From positions 1,612,001 to 1,676,000 of the forward strand of contig NC_012785.1 in NCBI RefSeq assembly GCF_000023325.1: a stretch of 64,000 bases of DNA, read 5' to 3'. Below, piece by piece: positions 16,103 to 24,880 of the stretch; position 1 is the stretch's first letter, and each line of letters opens with the position of its first letter. The notes below the pieces were generated by a model. That model was given only the letters and a program-made list of their open reading frames with translations. It was not told where the DNA came from and did not search any database. The position numbers were made by a program, and so were the translations under genes. The DNA comes from Kosmotoga olearia TBF 19.5.1. GTDB taxonomy: Bacteria; Thermotogota; Thermotogae; Petrotogales; Kosmotogaceae.

Positions 16103-17659
16103 ATGAACGATCTCTTGTTGCTTTTGAAATACAGGTTTCGAAACACCGGTTTCAGTAAGAATCGTGGAAAAAGGTCCGGAAAATTATGGGGCATCTGGTT
16201 CAACTTTATCATTCTTATAATGGCATTTGGTGTACCGCTTTTTCCTGTGGCACTGACAACTTTCGAAAAACTCTCAGCGTTTTCTGTTGCCTCTGGATTT
16301 AATATGGCCGATGTCTATTTTTCAGTTCTTTCTCTCGTGATGCTTACGATGGCAGCGATGAATTTTATTCCTTACCTATTGTACAGCTTTTACGATTGGG
16401 AAGAACTGCATTTTCTAATGGGATTACCGATCAGGCGCAGCACCATATTCTTTTATAAATGTACGGAAGCCTTCATAGGCACTTTTATGTCATTTGCCAT
16501 TTATCTTCCAATTGCTGCAGCCTATGGATATTCCCGGAGAACAGCTGGTCTTGTTCTCGCAATTCCGGCTGCATTTCTGGGATTTGCCTTTGTGTTAGGG
16601 ATTTCTCTCTTTATTTCGGCTCTGCTTACTTCAAGGATATCCAGAGCCATGGCAAAACGTATGAACGGGATCGTGATTCTTCTCAACGCGGGTGTTTTTC
16701 TTTTATTGTTGAATCTTCTCTCGGGAGAGGCTTTGAACGGAGAAACACTGTATAAGATGATAAATCTTGGACTCAATAGATTCCTTCCTTCAACATGGCT
16801 TATGAAAGCCACCAAAGGCGGGTTATTGGAATGGGTTTTCCTGTTTCTTTTTACTTTATGGTTATTCAGAATAGCAACGAGGATCTCTTCAGCGAATTTT
16901 TATGAACCATCGCATTCTAAGGTCAACAGCCAAAGAGCAGCTAAAGCACGAAAAATAGGGTTGTTGAAAAAAGAATGGCTCATTATGATGCGCAGTGAAC
17001 ACGCCGCTTTTTTTCTTCTATATCCGGTTGCTTTTTCTGCTATTATGCTGGTAACAACAAAGAACTTTTTGAGTGCCACTCTTTTCATGGTTATGATAGC
17101 TGCCTTTTATTCTTCACAGATGGTGATAATAAGCCTATCTTCCGAATTTCAAGCCTGGCCTTTGCCTTTTATACTGCCGGTGAACTTCAAAAAGGTCGTT
17201 AGAAGCAAGATATTCATCGTTTCCGGGATGTTCAGCGTACTTTACTCCATTATCGTTATTTTCTCGATTTTCTATATACAGCTTTCTATATTATTACTGT
17301 TCACGATTGTGGCTGCGATGACGACCTTTTACATCTCTTCCGCTCTTGGTGCAACGCTTTATATGACCTCGGGAGCATATCGATCCGGTGCACATAAAAG
17401 AAGGCTTGGCTTTTCTGCCACGCTTCTTCTTGAAATCTTAACCTTTGTTACCGGGGCTGGTAATATCATAGTTCTGGCGTTGTATATGCAATCACGCACA
17501 GACGCCATGATGAAAGAAACACTTTTGAGGTTTTTGAAAAGCGAGCTTTTGCTGAATACGCTTGGAGTTTCAATTCCTTTGGTTGTTTCTGTTATTGGTA
17601 TAATTTGGGTTACAAGGTGTATTAATAAAGAATTGGATAAGCTTAAAGAAGGGAAGTGA
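16103..17659 (+). CDS. ABC-2 type transporter membrane protein
   Basis: A multi-pass membrane protein of 518 residues that starts 6 bases after the ATPase gene. I count about 12 hydrophobic segments, grouped as six near residues 25-260 and six near 295-510, with a cytoplasmic stretch between (FYEPSHSKVNSQRAAKARK). That is a fused double ABC-2 permease. It would form the channel of the exporter. No substrate is suggested by the neighbours. Confidence 0.8.
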   Translation: MNDLLLLLKYRFRNTGFSKNRGKRSGKLWGIWFNFIILIMAFGVPLFPVALTTFEKLSAFSVASGFNMADVYFSVLSLVMLTMAAMNFIPYLLYSFYDWEELHFLMGLPIRRSTIFFYKCTEAFIGTFMSFAIYLPIAAAYGYSRRTAGLVLAIPAAFLGFAFVLGISLFISALLTSRISRAMAKRMNGIVILLNAGVFLLLLNLLSGEALNGETLYKMINLGLNRFLPSTWLMKATKGGLLEWVFLFLFTLWLFRIATRISSANFYEPSHSKVNSQRAAKARKIGLLKKEWLIMMRSEHAAFFLLYPVAFSAIMLVTTKNFLSATLFMVMIAAFYSSQMVIISLSSEFQAWPLPFILPVNFKKVVRSKIFIVSGMFSVLYSIIVIFSIFYIQLSILLLFTIVAAMTTFYISSALGATLYMTSGAYRSGAHKRRLGFSATLLLEILTFVTGAGNIIVLALYMQSRTDAMMKETLLRFLKSELLLNTLGVSIPLVVSVIGIIWVTRCINKELDKLKEGK

Positions 17660-18099
17660 GTAAAATGCAGGTTTCGCTTGAACAGTTACTTTCTGCTTTG
17701 ATAGCAAAGGTCGATGCCCTTGAAGCAAGTGTGGATGATTTAAGGGTTCGAACAAATATCACGCTCAGGCTTCTTAAAAATCTCGGAAAAGAAGAAATAG
17801 ATAGAGATACCGTGAAGAAGGCTGTGGAAGAGGAATTCAGAGTTTCAAAAGAAGCGGGGCTTATAGAAGATTCTGCAGATGTGGTGAAAATGATAGAGTC
17901 TTTTGCGGATGATATCTACAAATGGCTTACCGGTGACGTTAGAGAACTCAGAGAGAAGATGGATGAGTACAAAAGGAAACTTGAGGAAGCACTCATGTCC
18001 CAAAGCAAGGTAATCGATGTTGCTCCCGCTGACTTCGTCAAAAAGCTTAAGCCAAAAGGACCGAAAGATCCTGATGGTGGAGGGAAAATACTCTTTTAG
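17656..18099 (+). CDS. Small charged coiled-coil protein of unknown function
   Basis: I do not recognise this 147-residue protein. It is soluble and mostly helical. A hydrophobic-heptad segment at about 5-30 (LEQLLSALIAKVDALEASVDDL) suggests a coiled coil, a charged middle follows, and the tail is basic and glycine/proline rich (KPKGPKDPDGGGK). It starts with GTG at 17656, overlapping the permease stop, or with ATG at 17665. Co-transcription with the ABC exporter suggests an accessory or regulatory role, but this is only inference from position. Confidence 0.65.
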   Translation: MSKMQVSLEQLLSALIAKVDALEASVDDLRVRTNITLRLLKNLGKEEIDRDTVKKAVEEEFRVSKEAGLIEDSADVVKMIESFADDIYKWLTGDVRELREKMDEYKRKLEEALMSQSKVIDVAPADFVKKLKPKGPKDPDGGGKILF

Positions 18100-18107
18100 A
18101 GAAATGA

Positions 18108-18132
18108 GGGGGCTTGGAAGGCCCCTTTTTTT
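18108..18132 (+). terminator. Rho-independent terminator
   Basis: GGGGCTT pairs with AGGCCCC (one G-U) across GGA and is followed by seven T. It ends the ABC exporter operon. Confidence 0.9.
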
Positions 18133-18137
18133 GTTGA

Positions 18138-20948
18138 TTAATCTTCCACGCTTTTTTTGAGTATTTCGTATCTATTGACGAAGTCTTTCATCCTCGAGTA
18201 GATCTGTTCATATTTCTGACGATTAGGATTATTTTCTGGAATTTTCTCAATCCTTTCTTTGCGGAAGTTTTTAAGCTGTTCTCGGTTCCATTGGTATGCT
18301 TCTTCATAAAGTGAGAGTATCTTTCTTTTTAGTCTTAACGCTTCGTTTCCTTTCATTTCCTGAGATAGTATAAGTAAAAGATCGAACGTGTTATCAGGAA
18401 TACTCCAACGAGTTTCCTTCATATATCTACAAACGTAGAGTTCTTTTTCTACAATTTTGAGGATCTTATCTAAAGAGTCTTTGGGTCCATAGAGTAGAAC
18501 TAGTTCTCTCGCATAATCACTGTAAATGTATTCCCAGTTATTAAAATATCTCCATGCACCGGGAATAAGTGAGATAGTCCTATCATAGATGTATTCAAAT
18601 TCATCACGTAATTTCAAAGGAAGGTTTTTGATCCTCTCGATCAGTTCGTAAAGCTTTTTCCTGTCTTCTTTATTCAGGTAAGGTATCAGTTTTTTCAGTT
18701 CGGCGGTGACATCTTTTGCCTGAGTGAAAGCGTCAAAATATGTTCTGGCGGTATTTCGCATCACCTGGGCATCAGGTCCAAGCTGCATTGATAGTATGTA
18801 GTAATCGATAGCGTCCCACTTTGCCTGGAAAGAATACAAAATGCTGAAATTGATCTCGTTAAGTAATCGGGATAGATCAGCCCGGGTTAAAGCTTTGTTA
18901 AAGAGAATCGGGAATTCTTCGAGGAAAAGATGTCTCTGGGATCTTTTAAGCAAAGGTTGAACAATTTCTCTTGGTTTTTTGTATCCAGTCAAATATTCTG
19001 TATTCAAATCTTTGCCTGTAAAAGCGTCCTCTATCAGTTTTAGTTGAGCTTCGCGTGGTGAGTTCATCAATCTCAGTACGAAATCCTCTGTTCTATCTGA
19101 GGTTTTGAGGAAATCACCCATGAAGGCAGCTGATAGGTTGAATCCTCTGGAGAAGAACAGAGAGGAATCCAGGTTGGAGATCCCGCTATAATATCCTCTG
19201 ATTGCTGCGTGTTGAGCCATCATCAAAGTGTCTGCGGCGGTTTTGAGCTTGTCTTTTATCCTATTTTGTTTGGTTGAGAATTCACTTTTGTGGCTTTCGG
19301 TAGCTATGAGATATAACAGGGTATCAGGAGCTTTGGGGTACGTTTCTTTGAGTGAATCGAGTTTTTGATTAATGTAGGTATCCGTTGCGAGATAGCTGAA
19401 TTCCCCATCAAAGTTTTCGAGACTGTTTAAATCTCTTTTTATCTTTACAACTGAGTTCCTGAGATCAGGAATTTGGGCAGTGGCAGATATGTAGGTTTTA
19501 TATCCTATGTAACCTCTGGTGAAGAAGGCTTCTGTGAGGTAGTTGCGTGACATCAGAACAGCCGCTATCAGGGAGATGACGATCATTAGCATTCCCGTCC
19601 ATCTGTTGATAGAAATCTTTTTCAGTTGAAAACTGTTAGACCTAAATACCGGTGATAGCGCTGCTCCAGCAACCGTCACAGCCAGCAAAGCGTTCGGCAT
19701 AAAGTGAGCCGGAAAGGATACCACGCTGTGCAAAACGATTACGCTGAAAGAACCAGCGAGTACGGAAAAGAGTAAGAGGAGGTCAAAATCCTTCAAACGA
19801 AAGATGATTCTGAAGTAATAAAGTACCAGTGAACCAAGTGCAAGTAGAACAAGAGAAAGGCCGATCAATCCGGTTTCTGCCAGTTGCTGAAAATATTCTC
19901 CGTGTGCCCTGATACTGTTTAATCCGGCGATGTACATATATCGGGGTTCTTCGTTGAGCACTCTTCCCATGTTCTCTGAAGAGAAATACTTGTAGCTCCC
20001 GAACCCCGTGCCCAGAATCTTTGAATTCTCCCATTGTTTTATGGCTGTTTTCCATAAAAATGTTCGAAAATCCGCAGCGCTTTTATTTGCGCTAGATGAG
20101 AGCCTTTCGGAGATACTAAAAGTGCCACGTGTAAATATCGAATCGGTCGAATAGCCATAAATAAGGAAAATAGTGATAACCAAAAGCACAACCAGTGAAA
20201 GGGGCCTTATCTTCGGCTTTACTTTTTTTTGCATTCCGGCGAGTACCCCTAGAAGAACCACCAGAAAGGCACCGATGAGCGAATAGTAAACACCCCTGGT
20301 TTGTCCGGCCAGCACAACGCTCAGAAATAATGCATAGGTGATGGTATAAAAAAGTACTCTCGCTCGTTCGTTTCTCCAGAGTCTTCGTGTTATTATCGCC
20401 AGATACAAGACGATTGGCAGCAGCATTCCCATAAGGTCAGTGGTGAAGTTGACGTTTCCAACCACTGAAGAGATATTCCCGCGCATCAGCGGTTGGCCCA
20501 ATATGCCCCAGAAAATCGAGTTGCCGGTGTAAAAACCCAAAAGGGCATCAACAGCTATGATAACACCAAAAAGCACGAATATCTGAAGCAGCCACAAAAT
20601 ACCATTAACGGATTTTTCAGAGATATGTATTGAAAACAGGATAAGGACCAGGAGACTCAGTGAAAAACCCAGAGAGGTTGCAAAAGCTTCTGGAATGGTC
20701 CTTAAAAGCAAAAAACTCGATAGAATCCCATAAACAGCATACACGACCGCAAAAAAATGGGGAATAGATAAGGAAATACTTTGAGGTTGCTTAGAGAGCC
20801 GCATTCCTTTTGCGACGAAGAGGGCGGCTAAGAATACCGAGGCATAGAAAAACTTTGGAAGAGCCATATCCCAGGTTATGCCTTTAACAGCAAAAAGTGA
20901 AGATCCCGCGATGAAGAGCAAATAAAATAGCTTTTCCCCTTTTTTCAT
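18138..20948 (-). CDS. O-antigen ligase-like membrane protein with long soluble tail
   Basis: A large protein of 936 residues. The first 490 or so hold about 12 membrane segments, including a Wzy_C/O-antigen-ligase-like block with RTFLWKTAIKQWENS and GTGFGSYKYF near 290-315 and HGEYFQQLAETGLIG near 350, the usual conserved loop of that family. The last 440 residues are soluble and helical, with no motif I can name. Such proteins join or polymerise surface glycans. It is last in the minD-minE-yjbQ run, but the glycan link to CsaB (24881-25945) may be closer. ATG at 20948 follows GGGGGTGATT. Confidence 0.75.
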   Translation of the reverse strand: MKKGEKLFYLLFIAGSSLFAVKGITWDMALPKFFYASVFLAALFVAKGMRLSKQPQSISLSIPHFFAVVYAVYGILSSFLLLRTIPEAFATSLGFSLSLLVLILFSIHISEKSVNGILWLLQIFVLFGVIIAVDALLGFYTGNSIFWGILGQPLMRGNISSVVGNVNFTTDLMGMLLPIVLYLAIITRRLWRNERARVLFYTITYALFLSVVLAGQTRGVYYSLIGAFLVVLLGVLAGMQKKVKPKIRPLSLVVLLVITIFLIYGYSTDSIFTRGTFSISERLSSSANKSAADFRTFLWKTAIKQWENSKILGTGFGSYKYFSSENMGRVLNEEPRYMYIAGLNSIRAHGEYFQQLAETGLIGLSLVLLALGSLVLYYFRIIFRLKDFDLLLLFSVLAGSFSVIVLHSVVSFPAHFMPNALLAVTVAGAALSPVFRSNSFQLKKISINRWTGMLMIVISLIAAVLMSRNYLTEAFFTRGYIGYKTYISATAQIPDLRNSVVKIKRDLNSLENFDGEFSYLATDTYINQKLDSLKETYPKAPDTLLYLIATESHKSEFSTKQNRIKDKLKTAADTLMMAQHAAIRGYYSGISNLDSSLFFSRGFNLSAAFMGDFLKTSDRTEDFVLRLMNSPREAQLKLIEDAFTGKDLNTEYLTGYKKPREIVQPLLKRSQRHLFLEEFPILFNKALTRADLSRLLNEINFSILYSFQAKWDAIDYYILSMQLGPDAQVMRNTARTYFDAFTQAKDVTAELKKLIPYLNKEDRKKLYELIERIKNLPLKLRDEFEYIYDRTISLIPGAWRYFNNWEYIYSDYARELVLLYGPKDSLDKILKIVEKELYVCRYMKETRWSIPDNTFDLLLILSQEMKGNEALRLKRKILSLYEEAYQWNREQLKNFRKERIEKIPENNPNRQKYEQIYSRMKDFVNRYEILKKSVED

Positions 20949-20990
20949 CAAATCACCCCCGACAGTTTAGGGTTATGAGATTTGCAGTGC

Positions 20991-21410
20991 CTACTTTGGG
21001 TCGCAGGGGGTGGCTGTAACGATGAAACGTCTCGTCCTGGGACCATCAAATTCGCAGAAGAAAACGCCCTGCCAGGTGCCAAGGAGCAGTTTTTTGGATT
21101 CAAAGGGTATAGAAAGAGAAGCCCCAACAAGGCTTGCTTTTATATGAGCATCAGAATTACCTTCCAGATGTTTGTAATTTCCTCGATAAGGAACGAGTTT
21201 TTTGAGGTAAGTAAGGATATCTCTTACCACCGACGGATCGGCGTGTTCATTTATTGTAACGCCAGCAGTAGTATGGGGTATGAAGACGAGAAGCACCCCG
21301 TTTGTTATATCTATTTCATGGAGGTATTCCTGGAGATATTGAGTAATCTCCACAAAACATTCCCTTTCAGGTGTTCTTATCGTATAAACTTTGCTCTTCA
21401 CCATAGTCAT
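20991..21410 (-). CDS. yjbQ: UPF0047/YjbQ family protein
   Basis: A small single-domain protein of 139 residues of the YjbQ (UPF0047) family, for which a secondary thiamine-phosphate synthase activity has been described. The conserved FIPHTTAGVTINEHADPSV stretch near residues 45-62 and GTWQGVFFCEFDGPRTR near 112-128 identify it. It begins right at the minE stop (TGATG overlap) and is followed by the ligase-like gene after 42 bases. Whether it acts in thiamine metabolism here is unknown. Confidence 0.9.
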   Translation of the reverse strand: MTMVKSKVYTIRTPERECFVEITQYLQEYLHEIDITNGVLLVFIPHTTAGVTINEHADPSVVRDILTYLKKLVPYRGNYKHLEGNSDAHIKASLVGASLSIPFESKKLLLGTWQGVFFCEFDGPRTRRFIVTATPCDPK

Positions 21411-21688
21411 CAATGGAAAACAACGTTGGTAATTATAACAACATACCCGTTGTGTTCTTCGAGCTGAACCTTTACATTCTCTTCTTTAACCTTGAATCTT
21501 TCGGCGACATAGATTTTTATTTGTTCTATCATATCTCTTTCGTTGTTTTTCAACAATTCGGCGGGAATGACCTCCTGTACGGGGACAGAATGACGCCTGC
21601 TGGCCACAATGGCTTGCAATCTATCTTTAGCTTCTTTTCTGCTTCCAAATTCCTTCTTTTTCTTTCTTCTGAACAGTCCAAAGAACAT
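21410..21688 (-). CDS. minE: Cell-division topological factor MinE
   Basis: MinE drives MinD off the membrane and so sets the division site. The frame is open to 21718, but the family begins at MFFGLFRRKKKK, so I choose ATG at 21688 (92 residues), preceded by AAAAGGGG. The amphipathic, basic N-terminus is the membrane-targeting helix; KDRLQAIVASRRHSV is close to the MinD-contact region, and the C-terminal half is the dimer domain. It follows minD by 16 bases. Confidence 0.9.
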   Translation of the reverse strand: MFFGLFRRKKKKEFGSRKEAKDRLQAIVASRRHSVPVQEVIPAELLKNNERDMIEQIKIYVAERFKVKEENVKVQLEEHNGYVVIITNVVFH

Positions 21689-21704
21689 CCCTCTCAACCC
21701 CTTT

Positions 21705-22520
21705 TCAACTACGACCAAAGATTCGCTTTAACAGATCAAGAAATCCGAGACTCTGCTGACTGTGAAGATCCTTTTCTATGGAGATTAGTTCGCCTTTCAT
21801 TCGTAGGGCGATGTTTTCAAAAACCTTTGCTATGCCTTCTCCCTGATTTCCGTTCAACACAACGGGAATTCCGCGGTTTGTAGCGACGATTACATCTTCG
21901 CTGTCTGGAATTATCCCGAGCAGATCAATGGCAAGGTTCTCCTGAATGTCCTCCTTGGTCAGCATATCTCCACGTTTCACCATCTGCACCTTGAAACGAT
22001 TTATTACCAGCTTTATTCGGTCTTCCGTCATGCCAGCATTTTCAAGGAGACCGATTACTCTGTCTGCATCAGTAATGGCAGGGAGTTCAGGGGTGGTAAC
22101 GATTATGGCATTTTCCGCCGGTGCTACGGCATTCCTGAAGCCACGCTCAATACCTGCTGGAGAGTCTATGATTATGTAATCAAACTTTCCGTAAAGCTCT
22201 CCAACTATCCTTTTCATATCTTCTGGAGACAACATTTCTTTTGTGGCTATCTGTGAAGCGGCAAGAAGGTACAAACTTTTCATTTGTTTGTGCCTGACGA
22301 GGGCTTCTGAGGCTTTAACTTTTCCGTTGACCACGTCAAGAATTGTATGCACAACTCTGTTTTCAAGCCCAAGGGTTATGTCCAGGTTCTTTAACCCTAT
22401 GTCCGCGTCTATGAGGCACACCTTGTCCCCTTTTGCTGCTAACGCACAGCCTATATTGGCTGTGATGGTGGTCTTTCCGACCCCACCCTTTCCTGACGTA
22501 ACGACATAAACTTTGGCCAT
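21705..22520 (-). CDS. minD: Septum-site determining ATPase MinD
   Basis: A membrane-cycling ATPase of 271 residues that positions the division septum. The deviant Walker A KGGVGKTT is at residues 10-17, DADIGLKNLD near 38-47, IIDSPAGIE near 118-126, and the C-terminal membrane-targeting amphipathic helix SLGFLDLLKRIFG ends the protein. It leads the operon minD-minE-yjbQ-ligase-like. No minC lies in the window, so the inhibitor partner must be elsewhere. ATG at 22520 follows GGAGGTAGGTACCC. Confidence 0.95.
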   Translation of the reverse strand: MAKVYVVTSGKGGVGKTTITANIGCALAAKGDKVCLIDADIGLKNLDITLGLENRVVHTILDVVNGKVKASEALVRHKQMKSLYLLAASQIATKEMLSPEDMKRIVGELYGKFDYIIIDSPAGIERGFRNAVAPAENAIIVTTPELPAITDADRVIGLLENAGMTEDRIKLVINRFKVQMVKRGDMLTKEDIQENLAIDLLGIIPDSEDVIVATNRGIPVVLNGNQGEGIAKVFENIALRMKGELISIEKDLHSQQSLGFLDLLKRIFGRS

Positions 22521-22555
22521 GGGTACCTACCTCCAGAGAATAACTCTTTAATAGA

Positions 22556-22583
22556 ATTATACATCATTTGTAGCAAGGTAAAT
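22556..22583 (-). promoter_or_regulatory. Probable -10 box of the minD operon
   Basis: TATAAT on the minus strand (22556-22561) lies 35 bases before minD. The -35 region is poor (GATTTA at 17-base spacing), so this is a weak call. Confidence 0.4.
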
Positions 22584-23764
22584 CAAAATTCGCTAACACT
22601 GCTTACAATATAGCTTCTAAACTTTAGATAGTTTGATTCGTGCATACTTGTTAGAGCCGGATGATCGAAAGGTTGCCCGGCTGAAAACAGTAGTTTGCCA
22701 ATCTTTTTTGAATCTTTGAATGCTTCCGTTATCTTTTCGAGCCATTCGGATTCGCGAATGAGCTGTGTACAAGAGGATGTTGCAAGGATTCCTCCATCTT
22801 TCAACGAACGAATAGCTCTCAGGTTGAGTTCTTTATAGGCTCTTAGCGCGTTGTGCTTTGCGGTTGCTGATTTCAACATCGCTGGCGGGTCGATGACTAT
22901 CAACTCGAATTCCCCTATCTTCACATTTCTTATAAAATCAAAGGAATTTGCGTTTATCGTTCGAATTTTTTCTTTGAAGCTGTTTATCCTTGCTATCTCT
23001 TCAGCAACCGCTAATGCGCGTTCAGAATAATCAACGAGGATCGCTTCCCGTGCTCCACCTTTCAATAAATGGAATGCGAAGTTACCGGTGTATGAGAAAA
23101 GATCGAGAACCCTTCTGTCTGTGGAAAACTCTGACAGATTTTCAGCGTTGAATCTCTGATCGAGAAAAAACCCTGTTTTTTGTCCGTGTAGATCGGCAAG
23201 GAAGGTGATTTCATGTAGCTTAAAGGGTATTAAATTTGGCCCGTTTCCATAAAGCCATCCAGAATAGGGTTCTATTCCTTCTTTGGCAATGAAGCTGCCC
23301 TCAGATTTTTCGTAGATCCCTTTTGGATTAAAGAGTTCAATCAGGACGTTCACTATGGTTTCTTTGAATTTACTCATACCGAGGGTGGAGATCTGAACAA
23401 CGAAAAAATCGGCGAATTTATCCACTATAAGCCCGGGCAATCCATCAGCTTCACTGTAAATCAATCTGAAAGCTCCCTTTTCTTTGAGCCAGCGGGTTCT
23501 GAGTGAATAAGCCCTTTGTATCTTGTCTTTGAAAAACTTTCTGTCTATGTTTACATTCTTCCTGGTCAAAAGCCTGACGCGTATCAGAGAATTCCTGTTG
23601 TAATAACCTTTACCCACAAATTGACCGGAGTAAGTGAATACTTTGACCAGAGAACCGTTTTCACATGAAGGCTCTTCTGCTATCTCGTTTTCGTATATCC
23701 AGGGATGGCCGAAGGCAATTCGTCTTTTTATTTCTTTTTTTAGTTTTACTCTGTATTCTGGCAC
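22583..23764 (-). CDS. rlmI: 23S rRNA methyltransferase, RlmI-like
   Basis: A SAM-dependent class I methyltransferase of 393 residues, of the RlmI/RlmO type that makes m5C in 23S rRNA. An N-terminal PUA domain (RRIAFGHPWIYENEI, about 12-27) is followed by an EEHxx-like middle and the Rossmann core with LDLFSYTGNFAFH near 220-232, IVIDPPAMLK near 285-294 and SSCTQ near 335, the last two being the catalytic region. The start is GTG at 23764 behind AAAAGGTGAG; it overlaps the upstream dehydrogenase by 19 bases. Confidence 0.88.
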   Translation of the reverse strand: MPEYRVKLKKEIKRRIAFGHPWIYENEIAEEPSCENGSLVKVFTYSGQFVGKGYYNRNSLIRVRLLTRKNVNIDRKFFKDKIQRAYSLRTRWLKEKGAFRLIYSEADGLPGLIVDKFADFFVVQISTLGMSKFKETIVNVLIELFNPKGIYEKSEGSFIAKEGIEPYSGWLYGNGPNLIPFKLHEITFLADLHGQKTGFFLDQRFNAENLSEFSTDRRVLDLFSYTGNFAFHLLKGGAREAILVDYSERALAVAEEIARINSFKEKIRTINANSFDFIRNVKIGEFELIVIDPPAMLKSATAKHNALRAYKELNLRAIRSLKDGGILATSSCTQLIRESEWLEKITEAFKDSKKIGKLLFSAGQPFDHPALTSMHESNYLKFRSYIVSSVSEF

Positions 23765-24861
23765 TTTCTCACCTTTTTATAGAGGTTTCTATAAAACTCG
23801 ACATCGAACTCACCCGGGGTTCTTGCATTGTGTGGAGCTCTGGCAGCTTTTTCCGCCCAGCTTTCCAGTTCATCGTCTGAGAGTTCTATCTTATATTCGT
23901 TTACCCCGAAAGAGTTCAAGAAAGCTTCGAGTTCGTTCAGCGACTCAAAGGGGTCAATGGCATTTTTGACTCTATCCGGATCTGATTCTTCGACTTTTCG
24001 AAGCACTTCTACCAGAAAAACGGCATTCGCTATGCCGTGTTTTATCCCTCTTTTACTGGATAAAGGGTATCCTGCGGCGTGAACCACTGTTGTCCCTGTG
24101 TGAGCTATTACTATTCCTGCAAGCATCGCGGCATATTGCAATAAAGACCTTACAGGGATATCTTCCGGGGTGATTGTTGCATTTTTCAGATTGTTTTTGA
24201 TGAGTTCATTTGTGACCCTGGAATGGTTTTTAACGATAGGGTTAACGGCGTTGTTCAACAGTTCGCCTTCAATAGAATGGGACAGGGCATCTAGAGCGGT
24301 AGCTATGGTAGTTTCTTCGGTCATTGTTATCGTGTAGCGGGGGTCGAGGAAGGAATACATCGGGAAGGCATGAGGTGTGGCAAAGCCTTTCTTATTGCCT
24401 TCGTCGTCCGTTAGAACAGAATACTGGGTGACTTCACTTCCTGTACCAGAGGTTGTAGGGATTGCGACAACAGGCAGTGAGAAAAGATAACTCTCGCGAT
24501 CGTAAAGATCTTCCACTTTAAGATCAGGATCGGTACCCATTATGGCCATAGCTTTCCCGGCATCTAATGGGCTTCCGCCACCAATGGCGATGACAAAATC
24601 ACAATTTTCTTTTCTCAGAAGTTCGGTGCCCTTTCTCACCGTTTCAAAGGACGGGTTTTCTTCCACCCTATCAAAATGTATGTAAGGGATCTTCAATTCA
24701 GTCAAAACCTTTATAATGTCGTGCAACGCTCCTGATAACCTTGCAGAACGCCTTCCGGTAACTATGAGAGCTTTTGCTCCGCATTCCTGCACCACTTTTC
24801 CATGTTTCTCAACAACTGTTTCACCGAAAAAAACATGTGTTGGTAAATAATAATGCCACAT
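23746..24861 (-). CDS. Iron-containing alcohol dehydrogenase
   Basis: A metal-dependent NAD(P)H alcohol dehydrogenase of the Fe-ADH family (371 residues), cytoplasmic. Features are the nucleotide-binding IAIGGGSPLDAGKAMA near 92-107, the TTSGTGSEVTQY loop near 140, metal ligands in DALSHSIEG and HGIANAVFL, and a further histidine in APHNARTP near the end. ATG at 24861 is chosen because GGAGGTGAG stands 5 bases before it. Substrates of this family range from butanol to lactaldehyde; nothing here decides. It sits between csaB and rlmI in one operon. Confidence 0.9.
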   Translation of the reverse strand: MWHYYLPTHVFFGETVVEKHGKVVQECGAKALIVTGRRSARLSGALHDIIKVLTELKIPYIHFDRVEENPSFETVRKGTELLRKENCDFVIAIGGGSPLDAGKAMAIMGTDPDLKVEDLYDRESYLFSLPVVAIPTTSGTGSEVTQYSVLTDDEGNKKGFATPHAFPMYSFLDPRYTITMTEETTIATALDALSHSIEGELLNNAVNPIVKNHSRVTNELIKNNLKNATITPEDIPVRSLLQYAAMLAGIVIAHTGTTVVHAAGYPLSSKRGIKHGIANAVFLVEVLRKVEESDPDRVKNAIDPFESLNELEAFLNSFGVNEYKIELSDDELESWAEKAARAPHNARTPGEFDVEFYRNLYKKVRKCQNTE

Positions 24862-24880
24862 CGAACTCACCTCCCCCGGT

